A stretch of 64,000 bases of DNA from Lolium rigidum (taxonomy: Eukaryota > Streptophyta > Magnoliopsida > Poales > Poaceae), in assembly GCF_022539505.1 (NCBI RefSeq), contig NC_061514.1:338627090-338691089 (forward strand). Reading direction: 5' to 3'. The position numbers were made by a program, and so were the translations under genes. The notes below the pieces were generated by a model, which was given only the letters and a program-made list of their open reading frames with translations, was not told where the DNA came from and made no database searches. Shown here piece after piece: positions 45,031 through 56,589 of this stretch (the stretch's first letter is position 1; each line of letters starts with the position of its first letter).

Positions 45031-45640
45031 AGGATGTATTTGTTTCTTCATGAAAGTTTGCCTTTTTGAATTGTTGTTTAAATTGGCAATAACATCATAT
45101 TTCAATACATTGGCCCATGCTACCTTCATTTCTCATATATTTTATTCATGATTTAAATCAACAAATCATAGATAACCTTTTTTTCCTAATGAAGTGATAT
45201 CTGCTGACTTCAATAACATTGTGGATGAGCTTATCGAGGTTGAGATTATGTTATTCAAGGTCTCCTGTTTGAAGCACCATTGCTGGAACGAGTGATTCTT
45301 CATCCCGACTGAAGCATACTGGTGTGTTGCTCCTAGTACCTCGGTGCCCTTCACCAATGGGTGTAGGAACTCAAGGAGGCAGTGAGGGTTACCGTCAGCG
45401 GTGGCATGAGGTAGTTGTTGCAGGTCATCGACGTGCCTCTGATGAATGTCATTGCTGCTCGTCTCTGCCACTCCGATCTTGTTGATGCTCCTTCTCGAAA
45501 ACATTCATCTACAAGTGAGATGTGCTTCTATGGTTTCGCCGACATGTTGAGCGCCATCGTTGGCAATTCTCAGTAGTGCTTTGAGGATCTTGTAGGTGTG
45601 TCCGCCGTGCCATGAGAGGTGGTCTGCGGCATTATCACAA
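45031..45640. other. Spacer between two GCTTCC/GGAAGC repeat tracts; weak ORF on the minus strand
   Basis: The minus ORF 45166-45504 (112 codons, starts MFSRRSINKIGVAETSSNDI) has no family I recognise. It could be a gene piece carried by an element, but composition does not stand out. Confidence 0.3.
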
Positions 45641-45649
45641 ACCTTGTGA

Positions 45650-46090
45650 CCCATTCTTATCGGATATGGAAGCAAATTCTAATATTATTGGAAGCAATAG
45701 ATATTTTATTTTGAAGCAAATTACATTCTTTAGAGGAAGCAGTGATGATAGAAACAAACATTTGTTTCGTTTGAAAAAAAATGTATGCATTTTTTGGAAG
45801 CAATGTTAATAGAAACAAATGTGTCACTGGAAGTGGACACTATTGCTAATCTCTACCTAAGAGCAGTACAAACATATATTTGTTGCATCTTTTGTTCGTT
45901 GCAAATAAAATACAGATCTTAGAACTTTAGAAGCAATCTCGCTAGCCAACAAAAGGTAAAATTTCTAGGTAGGAAGCAAAATTAAGGTGCACTCACACTA
46001 CAATTTAGCACACTTAAAACAACGCTTCCATTATCTGGGAGCAATGCTTCGGTGACACAAAAATATGCTTCTCTGGCTACAAAAAAGATT
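45650..46090 (-). repeat. GGAAGCA-rich tract, inverse of the 44460-45030 repeat
   Basis: Words GGAAGCAA, GAAGCAAT and AGAAACAAA recur at 45668, 45690, 45735, 45795, 45826 and 45980. This is the complement of the TGCTTCC words upstream. The two tracts face each other across a 600-bp spacer. Confidence 0.6.
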
Positions 46091-46780
46091 TAATTATATT
46101 TTGTATTCGCTAGTTGGACACAACTCGTAATTTCCCTAAATTATTTCCTACAAATCAGGAATTGCTTTGGACAGATTGGTCATTTTTTTGCAAGCAGTTA
46201 TTAGCAAGGAAAGTAATCAAAGCCAGCCATCTGTTAGGCCCACGCATGTATTGATGTAGGTGAACCGGACGATCTGCTTCCATCTTACGGCCATAGAGGG
46301 GTCCGATGGATAGCCAGGATCGGCATCCGATCCCTAGCGCTCCCCCTCCTTTTTGGTTGGCTCATCTTCTTGTTCTGTTAATTTTGTTGGGCTTGCCTTT
46401 AGTTTTGGGCCTTATGGTGTTGCACACAAATTTGTTCATAAAAAGGCTAACAATAAATTTGAAGGCAACAAATCTCAGTGTAAAGTAAGCAAATCAAAGT
46501 CTAGCCACTCAATGTAAAATCAACAACGCAAAACTTGAAGGCTATAAACACAAGTAAACACTCATGGGTTAAAAAATGAGACCCCTGACTAATCCCAACT
46601 GTCAGGTCCCAATTGCTCTAGTGAAACTCAATTGCCTATGTGTTGTGATAAAAAAGAAATACAAAAAACGTTGAAGAAACAACAAGGGAGACATTGAGTG
46701 AAAACTTTAATAATTAAACTGACATGATAACATATGTATGGCTTACTATTGAGTGTTGTAAACAACTTTCGGATGATTTG
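46091..46780. other. No gene seen
   Basis: Between the GGAAGC tract and the TTGCAAC repeat. Contains GGGGTCCGATGG (46297) and the C-rich CGCTCCCCCTCC (46337). Short ORFs only. Confidence 0.4.
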
Positions 46781-47710
46781 GTATAAATGATACCTTGGTT
46801 TCAATCTTGCTACAATTGGGAGAAAAGCCCAGTTGCAGCCCTTGTTGCAACATAGAGAAAACGCTCGCGGGTGCAGCCATGGTGAAAGTGAGGGGATAAC
46901 ACATAAATTGCCACACTCTTGTGCAAAAAGCGCTAAGTTGCAACCATATTGCACATATGAGATAAAAAAAGGTCTATCTTGCAACTAAAATTAGAAAACA
47001 CAAAGTTGCAACCCTTATTGCAACTGAGAAAAAGCTCTCGCTTGCAAGAGGAAAGGGCTCTCGGTCGCAACCCATGTTGCAACTACTAAAACTCATAGCG
47101 TTGCGACTAGAATTTCAGTTGACTTGGAATTAACTTAGTTCTGAGTCAAAAGATGTCATTCTCGTAAGCTGATTTGCAATTTAAAAACTTAGTTGCAAGT
47201 CGACTTGCAACTGGAAAATATCTCAGTTGCACTCGACTTGCAACTGAAAAAACTTAGTTGCAACGCGACTTGCAACTGAAAAATCTCAGTTGCAACCCCA
47301 CTTGCAAACGGAAAATTCTCAGTTGCAACTCAACTTGCAGCTAAAAAAATTTAGTTACACCCCCACCTAAAACTAGAAAATTCTCAGTTGCAATTCAACT
47401 TGCAACTGAAAATTTTGAGTTAAAACCCATTTCCAACAAAAAAATCACATTTGCCACTCCACATGAAAATCATAGAATGCAAAAATCGCGACGCAAATAT
47501 ATTTGGTTTGGATTTGACTGAGCAATGAATAGTTCTCGGCTAGCTGAGAACCCAGAGAAAAAGCTCCATGTTGCAACTGAGAGAAAATCTCTCAGTCCAA
47601 CCAGGTTGTAAGTGAGGGGAAAAATGCAAAAGCTACAAAATTTGTGACACAGAGGAAAAAAGAGTTCATGGTTTCAACATTGCTGCAATTGAGAGAAAAG
47701 TTCTTAGCTA
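46780..47710. repeat. TTGCAACT-rich minisatellite-like tract
   Basis: The best-ordered part, 47180-47460, repeats AGTTGCAACTCGACTTGCAA then CTGAAAAATCTC at about 38-40 bp spacing for roughly seven units. The flanks hold looser copies (TTGCAACCCTTGTTGCAAC-type) from 46800 on. The CAAGTCGACTTG-like core makes many small palindromes. Confidence 0.75.
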
Positions 47711-48440
47711 CAAATCTAATTCCTAGACTAGTCTTCGGCTTAATGAACTAAATCAAAAATACAAAAGATAGATTAGAACTAAGGGGTTGTGTACACCATA
47801 ATCATGAAAAATTCCATTCTAGCAACTAATCATCTGCTCGTACGAAACAATCACAACAACCACTAGAACCCCATATTGAAAGTTAAGGACAAAAAGCAAC
47901 CCTAACTACAAAAAATACCCAGCTACCACTCACGTCATTACGAGGGAAGCAAAAAGCACGCGTGGGATTGCAACTGATGTTGGTCGACAGTCACAGTTTT
48001 GTGCCCGACTCACTTTGGGCTCCCGCGGTGACGAATATCCTCCCGCCTCGTCGAGTGATGAAGCGCGCATGCTCCAGGCAAGCGATGATACTTCTGACAG
48101 CTCGTGATGGTGCACCGGCTATTAGCCTCGCCAATGTTTTCTCGTGGCCTGAATACCTGACCTGGGAGAAATGGGGAACGACTAGGCACTGTAACCCCTT
48201 GAACAACACAATAAACCCATGAACAAAACACTAAAGGCCCAATAACAAAAAATGGCTCAAACACGCAAAACACATGCCGACCAGCGACAAAACACAAATC
48301 TTGGCGCGGGACAATCAGACGTTCATGCAATTGACTGAGCACTAGGCTAGTTCTCAGCTAGATGAGAATCACATAATCCTCTAAATAATTGTTCTAGGTG
48401 CTCATCGTCTTCTAAATTGCTAAAACTGAGGTGGGAACAA
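47711..48440. other. No gene seen
   Basis: Unique-looking sequence with overlapping two-strand ORFs (47930-48115, 47962-48222, 48010-48342). The ACTGAGCACTAGGCTAGTTC stretch at 48335 echoes GACTGAGCAATGAATAGTTC at 47516, hinting at one larger repeat-built element. Confidence 0.35.
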
Positions 48441-48985
48441 CAGATAACACAAGATTAAACAAGAAAAATATACCCACAAACAAGAGACTGGAACGAATTT
48501 TTGGAATGAAAGGAACAAATACTTACGAACAAATGAACAACGCACAATACACTAGGGAGAAACAGAGAACATTGGAGGGAACAAGAAAAATACCCACATG
48601 AGAAAAATCTATTGTGGAACTAATTTTATGAAACAATTAGAACAAATATTTATGAACAAATGAGCAAATCTCTATATACTAGGGGACAACAGAGAACATC
48701 AAAGGAAATAAGGAAATACACCAGGTAACGAAAGTGTTTGTAAAACTAATTTTCGGAATGAAAGGAACTAATCGTTGACAACAAAAGAACAACTAACTAC
48801 ATATTAGGGAACAAGAAAAATACAATCATGAACAATAATTTTCTGATATTTTTTTCTAAAATAATTGGAACAAATCTTTTTTAACTAAGAAACACAATAT
48901 TATTATTGTTGTAACAAAAAGTTAAATCATAGGAAACAAAAGGAGAAAACAAGCAGGAACAAAAATATGTTGTGAAACTAGTTTT
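48440..48985 (+). repeat. Degenerate ~120-bp tandem repeat, about 4 units
   Basis: Units contain AACAAGAAAAATACCCACA, GGAATGAAAGGAACAAAT, and CTAGGGAGAAACAGAGAACA. Starts near 48462, 48583, 48705 and 48812. CACTA2 lands in this array at 49003. Confidence 0.75.
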
Positions 48986-49002
48986 CATAATGAAGGGGGG
49001 AC

Positions 49003-50338
49003 CACTAGTAGAAACAAGGGCTTTGGTTTTTTGCCCCAAAGAGCTTTTGCACCGATTTTGGCACGAACTGGTGCTAAAGGGGGTCATTAGCACCGGTTCG
49101 TGCCCTTTGGACGTTCGAGGGACATTTAGCACCGGTTCGTGTTACGAACCGGTGCAAATGATCTATCTTTTGCACCGGTTCGTAACACGAACCGGTGCTA
49201 AAGGTTCGTCGCCGGGCACGTGCCAGCCGCGGAACATTTAGCACCGGTTCGTGTTACGAACCGGTACAAAAGATAGCTCATTTGCACCGGTTCGTAACAC
49301 GAACCGGTGCTAAAAGTCCCTTTGCCCTATATATTCAGCTCACCCCCAACCAGCCAACTCACTTCATTTTTTCTACTGAGTGCTACCTTGATTTTGTTTG
49401 GAATGCACATAATGTGCTCGATGAAATGTCTGAGAGAATGATGCCGCTTGATTTTACACAAAAAAAAAATGATATGAGGTGCCGAGCGACACTTAAGCTT
49501 TCTCCTCTTTCTTTCCTCCTCGATCAAGGTTAAGCAACTTTACCCTTTCATTTGTACGGTGCTAATTTCCACTATTTATATATATTATGATGTTTTGTAA
49601 TAGTTTTTTGATAAACTTAATTAATTATTTGATGAACCGGTGGCAATGGATGTACGCTGACCGACGTCTACCCGAATTCACTTCGGGCCTGAAAGAATTT
49701 ATCCATGTGGCTGTGGAAAACCCACATGCGGATGGTTATATGTGTTGTCCATGTGTTGATTGCCGGAACTTAAATCAATACCCTGAATGGCAAGTCATTC
49801 ACTCCCACCTGCTTTGGAAAGGTTTCATGCCCTGCTATAATTGTTGGACCAAGCATGGAGAAAGAGGGGTTATGATGGAAGAAGATGACGAAGAAGAACA
49901 GGATGACGATATGTACCCTAACTACGGTGATACTGCAACACGGCATGATGAAGATGAAGAAGCAGGAGGAGGTGAAGATGAAGAGGCATCAGATGAGCCC
50001 GTTGATGATGATCTTCGTCGGGCCATCGCTGATGCACACAGAGAAGCAGAAACTGAAAACGAGAAGCGAAAGTTAAAGGGCATGTTAGATGATCACAAAA
50101 AGAAGTTATACCCAAATTGCGAAGATGGCAACACAAAGCTCGGTGCCACACTGGAGTTGCTGCAATGGAAGGCACAGGCTGGTATATGTGACAAGCCATT
50201 TGAGAAGTTACTGAAAATAATGAAGAGGAGGTTTCCGAAGGATAACGAATTGCCTGACAGTACGTACGAAGCAAAGAAGGTTCTCTGCCCTCTAGGATTA
50301 GAGGTGCTGAAGATACATGCATGCATCCTCTACCGCGC
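49003..50338 (+). mobile_element. CACTA2: 5' part of a second CACTA transposon, truncated by element E
   Basis: Begins CACTAGTAGAAACAAGG at 49003, preceded by GAC (possible 3-bp duplication). Subterminal repeats GCACCGGTTCGTGTTACGAA occur repeatedly in both orientations at 49085-49310. A transposase gene start follows (49632). The element is cut at 50338 by the 3' LTR of E. Its other end must lie beyond E and D, outside the window. Confidence 0.88.
49632..50338 (+). pseudogene. CACTA TNPD-type transposase, N-terminal part only
   Basis: Starts MNRWQWMYADRRLPEFTSGL and shows the transposase-associated Cys motif CPCVDCRN with HLLWKGFMPCYNCWTKHGE. Then comes an acidic Glu/Asp run (residues about 80-125) and the opening of the TNP2/Transposase_21 region (LELLQWKAQAGICDKPFEKL ... 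VLCPLGLEVLKIHAC). The family normally has several further residues between HAC and ILYR, so there is also a small deletion here. The catalytic region is missing because the LTR of E begins at 50339. A 5' UTR intron is likely between about 49528 and 49630. Confidence 0.85.
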
Positions 50339-51733
50339 TGATGACCCACAAGTATAGGGGATCGCAACAGTCTTCGAGGGAAGTAAAACCCAATTTATTG
50401 ATTCGACACAAGGGGAGCCAAAGAATATTTGTAAGCCTTAACAGCGGAGTTGTCAATTCAGCTGCACTGGAAACGAGACTTGCTCGCAAGAGTTTATCGA
50501 GTAGCAACAGTTTTATAGCAGTAGCAGTAGTGAAATATCAACAACAGTGTAACAAAGACAGCAGTAGTGATTATAGTAAACAGCAGGATTAAAATACTGT
50601 AGGCACAAGGATGGATGAACGGGCGCTGCATGGATGAGAGAACTCATGTAACAATCAAGGTAGGGCATTTGCAGGTAGTAATAAAACAGTATCCAAGTAC
50701 TAAACAACCATAGGCATGTGTTCCGTATATAGTCGTACGTGCTCGCAATGAGAAACTTGCACAACATCTTTTGTCCTACCAGCCAGTGGCAGCCGGGCCT
50801 CTAGGGAATCTACTGGTAATTAAGGTACTCCTTTTAATAGAGCACCGGAGCAAAGCATTAACACTCGTGAACACATGTGATCCTCATATCACCGCCTTCC
50901 CTCCGGTTGTCCCAATTTCGTCACTTTGGGGCCTCGGGTTCGGACAAGCAATATGTGTATACAACTTGCGGTAAGATCATAAAACAATGAATATCATCAT
51001 GAAACAATAACATGTTCAGATCTGAGATCATGGCACTCGGGCCCTAGTGACAAGCATTAAGCATAACAAGTTGCCACAATATCATAAAAGTACCAATTAC
51101 GGATACTAGGCACTATGCCCTAACAATCTTATGTTATTACATGACCAATCTCATCCAATCCCTACCATCCCCTTCAGCCTACAGCGGGGGAATTACTCAC
51201 ACATGGATGGGGGAAGCATAGCTGGTTGATGGAGAGGCGTCGGTGGTGATGATGGCGATGATCTCCTCCAATTCCCCGTCCCGGCGGAGTGCCAGAACGG
51301 AGTTTCTGGTCCCGAGACGGAGTTTCGCGATGGCGGCGGAGTTCTGGATGTCTTCTGGCAATTTCGTCTAACCCCCGTGCGTTTTTAGGTCAAAACCCTT
51401 AAGTAGTCCAGAGGGGGGCGTCGGAGGCTGGCCGAGGCGGCCTCACCATAAGGCGGCGCGCCCCCCTCCTAGGTCGCGCCGGCCTATGGTGTGGAGGCCG
51501 TGGGCCTCCCCCTGGCCTGCCCTTCTGGCTCCGTGAGTCTTCTGGGAAAATAGGCCCTTCGCAATTAATCCCGGGGTTTTTCCTGAAAGTTGAGTTTTTG
51601 CACAAAAACAAGACACCAGGGCAATTCTGCTGAAAACAGCGTTAGTCCGTGTTAGTTGTATCCAAAATACACAAATTAGAGGCAAAACAATAGCAAAAGT
51701 GTTCGGGAAAGTAGATATGTTTTGGACGTATCA
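50339..51733 (-). repeat. 3' LTR of element E
   Basis: About 1395 bp; minus strand starts TGATACGTCCAAAACATATC at 51733 and ends CTTGTGGGTCATCA at 50339. Left flank CGCGC (50334-50338) is the expected 5-bp duplication, whose partner is outside the window. Carries the GC-rich inverted segment around 51440-51490. Confidence 0.88.
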
Positions 51734-51750
51734 ACTCCCCCCAAGCTTAG
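51734..51750 (-). other. Polypurine tract of element E
   Basis: Minus strand CTAAGCTTGGGGGGAGT directly before TGATACG. A similar box is at 54046-54062. Confidence 0.75.
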
Positions 51751-53949
51751 CTTATTGCTTGTCCTCAAGCAATTCAGTTAACAACTGAGTGCGATAAAAT
51801 AACTTTCACGAACACATTTGTTCATATGATGTAAATATTCTCATGATATGGACAAGTACTTAAGCAATTCATAATAATATACATGCAAATAAAGTCATCT
51901 AATAGCTATGTCAATCATGGAAAAGGTACCAACAAATTAATAATAAGCATCATGAATCATGTCTATCAGCAAGATTGCAATGTTCATAAAAGGATATGAT
52001 AACGTGGTATCTCTCTTGCCCGTATTTGTAAAGCAAAACATAAATGCTCGGGCACCTTCGAAGTTCATGGAAAGATTGGAAGTAGAGATTATCAAAGATA
52101 AAAGCATCAAAGTTATACCACAGTTAATCACATTTTGGGACAAGCTTATTGTACTAAGAATGATAGTTGTGCTCTCAAGAAGGTGCTCAAAGAAAGGATG
52201 GGGACTCAATGTAAAAGTAAAAGATTGACCCTTCGCATAGGGAAGCAGGGATTAACATGTGCTAGAGCTTTTCATTGTAAAACAGGAGTAAAATTATTTT
52301 GAGAGGTGTTTGTTGTTGTAAACGAATGATAGTGGGTACTCTAACTACCTCGTCCACCAGACTTCCAAGAGCGGCTCGCATGAAGGACGTTATCTCTACC
52401 AGCAAGGTAAATCATCCCTCTTCTCTTTTGTTTACACATATATTTTAGTTTCATTATGGATGACACTCCCCCCAACCTTTGCTTACACAAGCCATGGCTA
52501 ACCGAATCATCGGTTGCCTTCCAACATTCACATACCATGGAGGAGTGTCTATTTGCAAATTAAGTTCCTTACTGATAAATCAGGGCAAAACATGTGAAGA
52601 GAATTATTGATGAAAGTTAATTAATTGGGGCTGGGAACCCCGTTGCCAGCTCTTTTTGCAAAATTTATTGGATAAGCGGATGTGCCACTAGTCCATTGGT
52701 GAAAGTCTGTCAGGAGTAAATGACAAGGTTGAAAGATAAACACCACATACTTCCTCATGAGCTATAAAACATCGACACAAATTGAGAAGTATTTTGAAGG
52801 CTTAAAGGTAGCACATGAGAATTTACTTGGAATGGTTTGAAATGCCATGCATAGGTATTTATGGTGGACACTTTGGAATAACTTGGTTTTCAGGGGTTTG
52901 GAAGCACGAGCAGCGTTCCCGCTCAGTACAAGTGAAAGCTAGCAATAGACTGAGAAGCGACAATCAAGAGAGCAATAACTGTCATAATCATGCTTGCGAC
53001 AAAATAAATTAACAGAGGCATAAAAGTGATACAAGAACTCTGAGGCAAAGTAAATCATCGAGGCTTAATTGAATTTTGTTCAGTCATATGCATGCGTGAG
53101 CATGTGCCAAGTTGATTCAAGTGAATTATTCAGAGGAGGATACCACAATGTCATACCTATCTATGAATAAAACAACGCAAGCAAATATTTATGATATGCT
53201 ACTCATATTAATAAATTGGAGCTAAACATGAGAGATCATGAACTACTAGACTTTCTTAAATGACATATACCTCACATGAACCAACTAAGCATGCTCACAT
53301 GGATGAGTATATGTACAAAAATGAAAACAAATAGAGTTCATACCAGCCTCTCACCAGAGTCAAGTTGTCGTAGATCGTCATTATTGCCTTTCGCTTGTGT
53401 AGCTTGAATAATATGGAATGAAAACCAAGCTCCAGCCATCGGAGACCGCTGAACTCCATAATGAACTTTACAAAACCAAAGAAGAACAACAAATATTTCT
53501 GGTGTTTTCGAATTGGAGACAAGAACAAAAGGAAACAAGCAAACAAAGCAAAATATTTTTGGATTTTCTTATAGCAAATAAACGATAGCAAATAAAGCAA
53601 AATAGGAACAAGAAACCAAAATAAACAAATGGTAAAGAGAAACAAAAGAAATATTTTTGGTCCTTTTGTGTTTTATGAAAGAAGCAAAGCAAAGACAAGA
53701 AAATGAAAACTAAAAGAGTCGCATAAACACAAAGTAGCAGAAATTCGTTAAACTTGACAGCAGTACAGTAATCTATTTTTACGAAAATCTTCCGCTGCTC
53801 AACTCGAAAAGTGTTCAATTAATGAAAGTTAGTTAATAACCTGGGGAAAATGCACAAAAATTGGCTTCGTAAAATAAAGTTCTGGCTATTTTTGGGAATT
53901 TTTTTGGTATCAGTCCAGAATCTGTTTTCAAACAGCACTTCCCCAAATA
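51751..53949 (-). other. 3' non-coding region of element E
   Basis: Distantly alignable with 7931-9500 of B (for example the block around 52200-52280, and the GTGGACAC...GGAAGCACGAG motif at 52863-52910 against 9187-9235). No coding region recognised. Confidence 0.6.
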
Positions 53950-55299
53950 TCATCTCCCTCTTATTAGAAACCACCTTAAGAAGCTAAACAAGTATGTACA
54001 AGTATCCGACAATTGTAATATGCAATGAATGAGTGATGCCGGTATACCTCCCCCAAGCTTAGGCTTTTGGCCTAAGTGGAGATCAACCCCAGCGAGGGTC
54101 AGGGTTCCACGCCGGTGGATCGTACATGGTGTAGTCATAATAAGGTCCCTGTGCAGAAGAAAAGGGTGAAGGCTCCACATTCCCAAAATGTTGATGTGAA
54201 GAGCTCGCTGCATCGGATGACAAGTCGAGGTGTTCCTCGGCCTCCTCCGTGCCGTCCCTGCATGATGGCCATCCCCCTCTATGTCTGCATTTAGTTCATC
54301 TTCCGTGACCGACCAATTTTCCCTGGAATCAAGGTTAAACAAAGCAAGTGCAGGCAATCCTACTAGTCTTTCAGTTCTTTTAGTTGTTCTCCAATTTTTC
54401 TTGTAAAATGTTATCTCATAAGACAGGTTACTCAAATTAGACCGGTTAGAAACAAAGTCATGTTTTATCATTGTAACAATATCGAGTTTCTCTATGGAGA
54501 GCTGAATATAAAGAGGGTGAGGTTCTACACCATGCATGGCTAGCAAGCGAGAGGCAATGAGACCTCCACAAACTCCTCCTTTATCACGGTTAGTAGCAAG
54601 TCTAAAGGCTATCAAAGCACCCAAATTATAAGTCCTATCATGTTGCAACGCAGCAGCTAAGAAAACTAAATCATGAATGGATAGCTTATTTGCATTCTGT
54701 CAAGCAAGAACGCACTTGGTGATAAAGTAAGCAAAATAGCGAATAGCTGGGAGTTGAATGCTCCAAATTTTACCACTCTCCTCTGAGAAGCTTCTCCCTT
54801 GACAGATCATCTTGTATAGGCTCAAGAGTTCCTGCAGCGACCCCCTAATCTTCTCACAAGATCCCCATTGTGGCACTCTAATAGCTGCACAAAAATCAGC
54901 AAAGGGCAAGTCGATGGTTTTATTATAAATTTTATATCGAACCATGGGGTTAGGTTGGGACCAATGGAATTCAAAATCATGCACCACTGACATGGTTAGT
55001 TTTGCATATTGGTAAGGTTCACCAACAACAAAACTTTCCAACCCTGCATTGGAAATCAGATTTTGAACATCTTGCAAGATTCCTGCACTCCTCATAAAAT
55101 CAGTGCATGGGTAGTAGGAGGGGTATACTCCCTCTTCGCGGTGAACTCTCATAACTTCTTGCACCTCCAATTCTTGTTGGTTAGGTTGGTGCCTATTCCA
55201 CTCCATTTTCTGAAATTTTTCAACAAACATTATGAAAGTTGATTTGGAGACATATAAATGAGGGAAACTACTATAGGAACTTGGTAGAGTACTAAACAT
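53950..55299 (-). pseudogene. Athila-type third ORF (position of env-like ORF), one in-frame stop
   Basis: The minus-strand frame from 55299 to 53950 is a single 450-codon frame broken only by TGA near 54700 (KCVLA stop QNANKLSIHDLVFLAA). N-terminal half: EVQEVMRVHREEGVYPSYYPCTDFM and YKIYNKTIDLPFADFCAAIRVPQWG. C-terminal half: LQHDRTYNLGALIAFRLATNRDKGGVCGG-type text and the SLSYEITFYKKNWRTTKR-like block. This fits the plant Athila ORF family (Pfam name ATHILA), which sits downstream of pol. Its function is unknown; an envelope role has been proposed only by position. Confidence 0.7.
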
Positions 55300-55860
55300 G
55301 CATCAAAACTAATTTTACAACTTAGAACAAGCATGCAAGCTCACTTAACATGTTAACTACAACAGCAAAATATTCAAGATATACTCAACCAAACAAAATT
55401 CTATTTGGATAATCGGAGGAGTCACATACCGGAGAGCAAATGTGCCAAATTTCAGACAGAAATCTGGGCTGAGCAAAGAGATCGAGAAATCTTGAGCTCT
55501 TGAGCAGAAACGCGAGTGAGAGAAAGTGAGTACGAGTTTTTTCGGGAGAGAGAGTAGAATGGGAGGAAGAGATGACTTAGTGGGGCAAGGAGGGGCCCAC
55601 ACCACAGGGTGGCGCGCCCCCCTCCTTGGCCGCGCCGGCACATGGGGGGCAGCCCTGGGTGCCCCACTGGTCAGCCCCAGGCACTCCCAGGTTGCTCTTC
55701 GAAAAATAAGACCAACGGTATAATTTTTGTAAATTTTTGAAAACTTTGAAAAACGCACATTTCTGGGTGTTAAAATTATTATTACAGGGCAGAAAAAGAT
55801 TTTCAAACCTCTTAAACAACTAAAGCATCTTGCAAAACAAGTAGTGCTACAGCAAGTAAA
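55300..55860 (-). promoter_or_regulatory. LTR-like promoter and leader in front of the third ORF of E
   Basis: On the minus strand it contains GGTCTTATTTTTCGAAG, then a GC-rich inverted block (GGCGCGGCC ... GGGGGGCGCGCC, 55600-55650) and GTGTGGGCCCC. The LTRs of this family share this order. A TC-rich run (CATTCTACTCTCTCTCCCG, 55537-55565) and leader-like sequence lead to the ATG at 55299. Likely an internal promoter for the third ORF; inferred from layout. Confidence 0.5.
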
Positions 55861-55990
55861 ACAAGTGGATGGAGAAAGAAATGTTGCTTAGCTCTTCTAT
55901 GCATATAAAATGTACTTGTTAACAAGGTTGATTAAGTCTTGCTACCAAATAAATCTTACATGACATAAGAAGAATTAAACCTCAAATCAA

Positions 55991-56589
55991 TCATGTTACC
56001 TTATATTGTATTGATATGGGTCCAATCATAATACTTTGATATCCTTGTGTAGGCTCATATATAGGACAATCAATAGCTCCCACTTTGATAGTTCTCACAT
56101 TAGAAATTGTATTAACTCCACATACTTTATCAGTCCTCTTGGGAAAATAAACAGTATGCTCCTTGTCATCAACATTGAAAGTAACTTTTCCTTTATTGCA
56201 ATCAATAACATCCCATGCAGTGTTAAGAAAAGGTCTCCCAAGAACAATAGACATATTATCATCTTCAGGCATTTCCAACACAACAAAATCAGTTAATATT
56301 AAGCAATTATTAGTAACTTGAACTGGAACATCCTCACATATACCAACAGGAATAGCAGTAGATTTATCAGCCATTTGCAAAGATATATCAGTTGGTATCA
56401 ACTTATCTAAATAAAGTCTCTTATAAAGAGAAAAAGGCATAACACTAACACCTGCTCCCAAATCACATAGAGCAGTTCTAACAAAATTATTCTTAATGGA
56501 ACAAGGAATAGTCGGTATACCTGGGTCGCCCAGCTTCTTTGGAACTTTGCCATTGAAAGAGTAATTAGCAAGCATAGTGGAAATCTCCT
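55991..56589 (-). pseudogene. gag-protease C-terminal part of element E
   Basis: Open on the minus strand from the D junction (56589) to a stop at 55991. It contains a retropepsin-like domain: RTALCDLGAGVSVMPFSLYK (active site DLGAG), then ILTDFVVLEMPEDDN and IVLGRPFLNTAWDVIDC. The upstream gag lies on the other side of D, and an apparent ATG at 56629 lies in D's LTR. It ends without continuing into reverse transcriptase, as in A and D. Confidence 0.8.

Larger units (their letters stand above)
50339..56589 (-). mobile_element. Element E: Athila-type retrotransposon, 3' portion (LTR, third ORF, protease), truncated by D
   Basis: Minus strand order from the right: protease end of gag-pro (55991-56589), LTR-like promoter segment (55300-55860), third ORF (53950-55299), 3' region, polypurine tract (51734-51750) and 3' LTR (50339-51733). 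The rest lies on the far side of element D. The 3' region is related to that of A and B (TTCGCATAGGGAAGCAGGGA at 52232 matches 8401-8420), but the LTR differs, so this is a sister family. No reverse transcriptase or integrase lies between protease and third ORF. Confidence 0.85.

Noticed and set aside
46780..48985. CRISPR-like array from repeated units
   Set aside because: Units are degenerate, spacers are not unique of constant length, and the sequence is a plant nuclear genome.
50317..50592. ORF continuing from the CACTA transposase into 50339-50592
   Set aside because: This sequence is the 3' LTR of element E; the transposase frame ends at the insertion.
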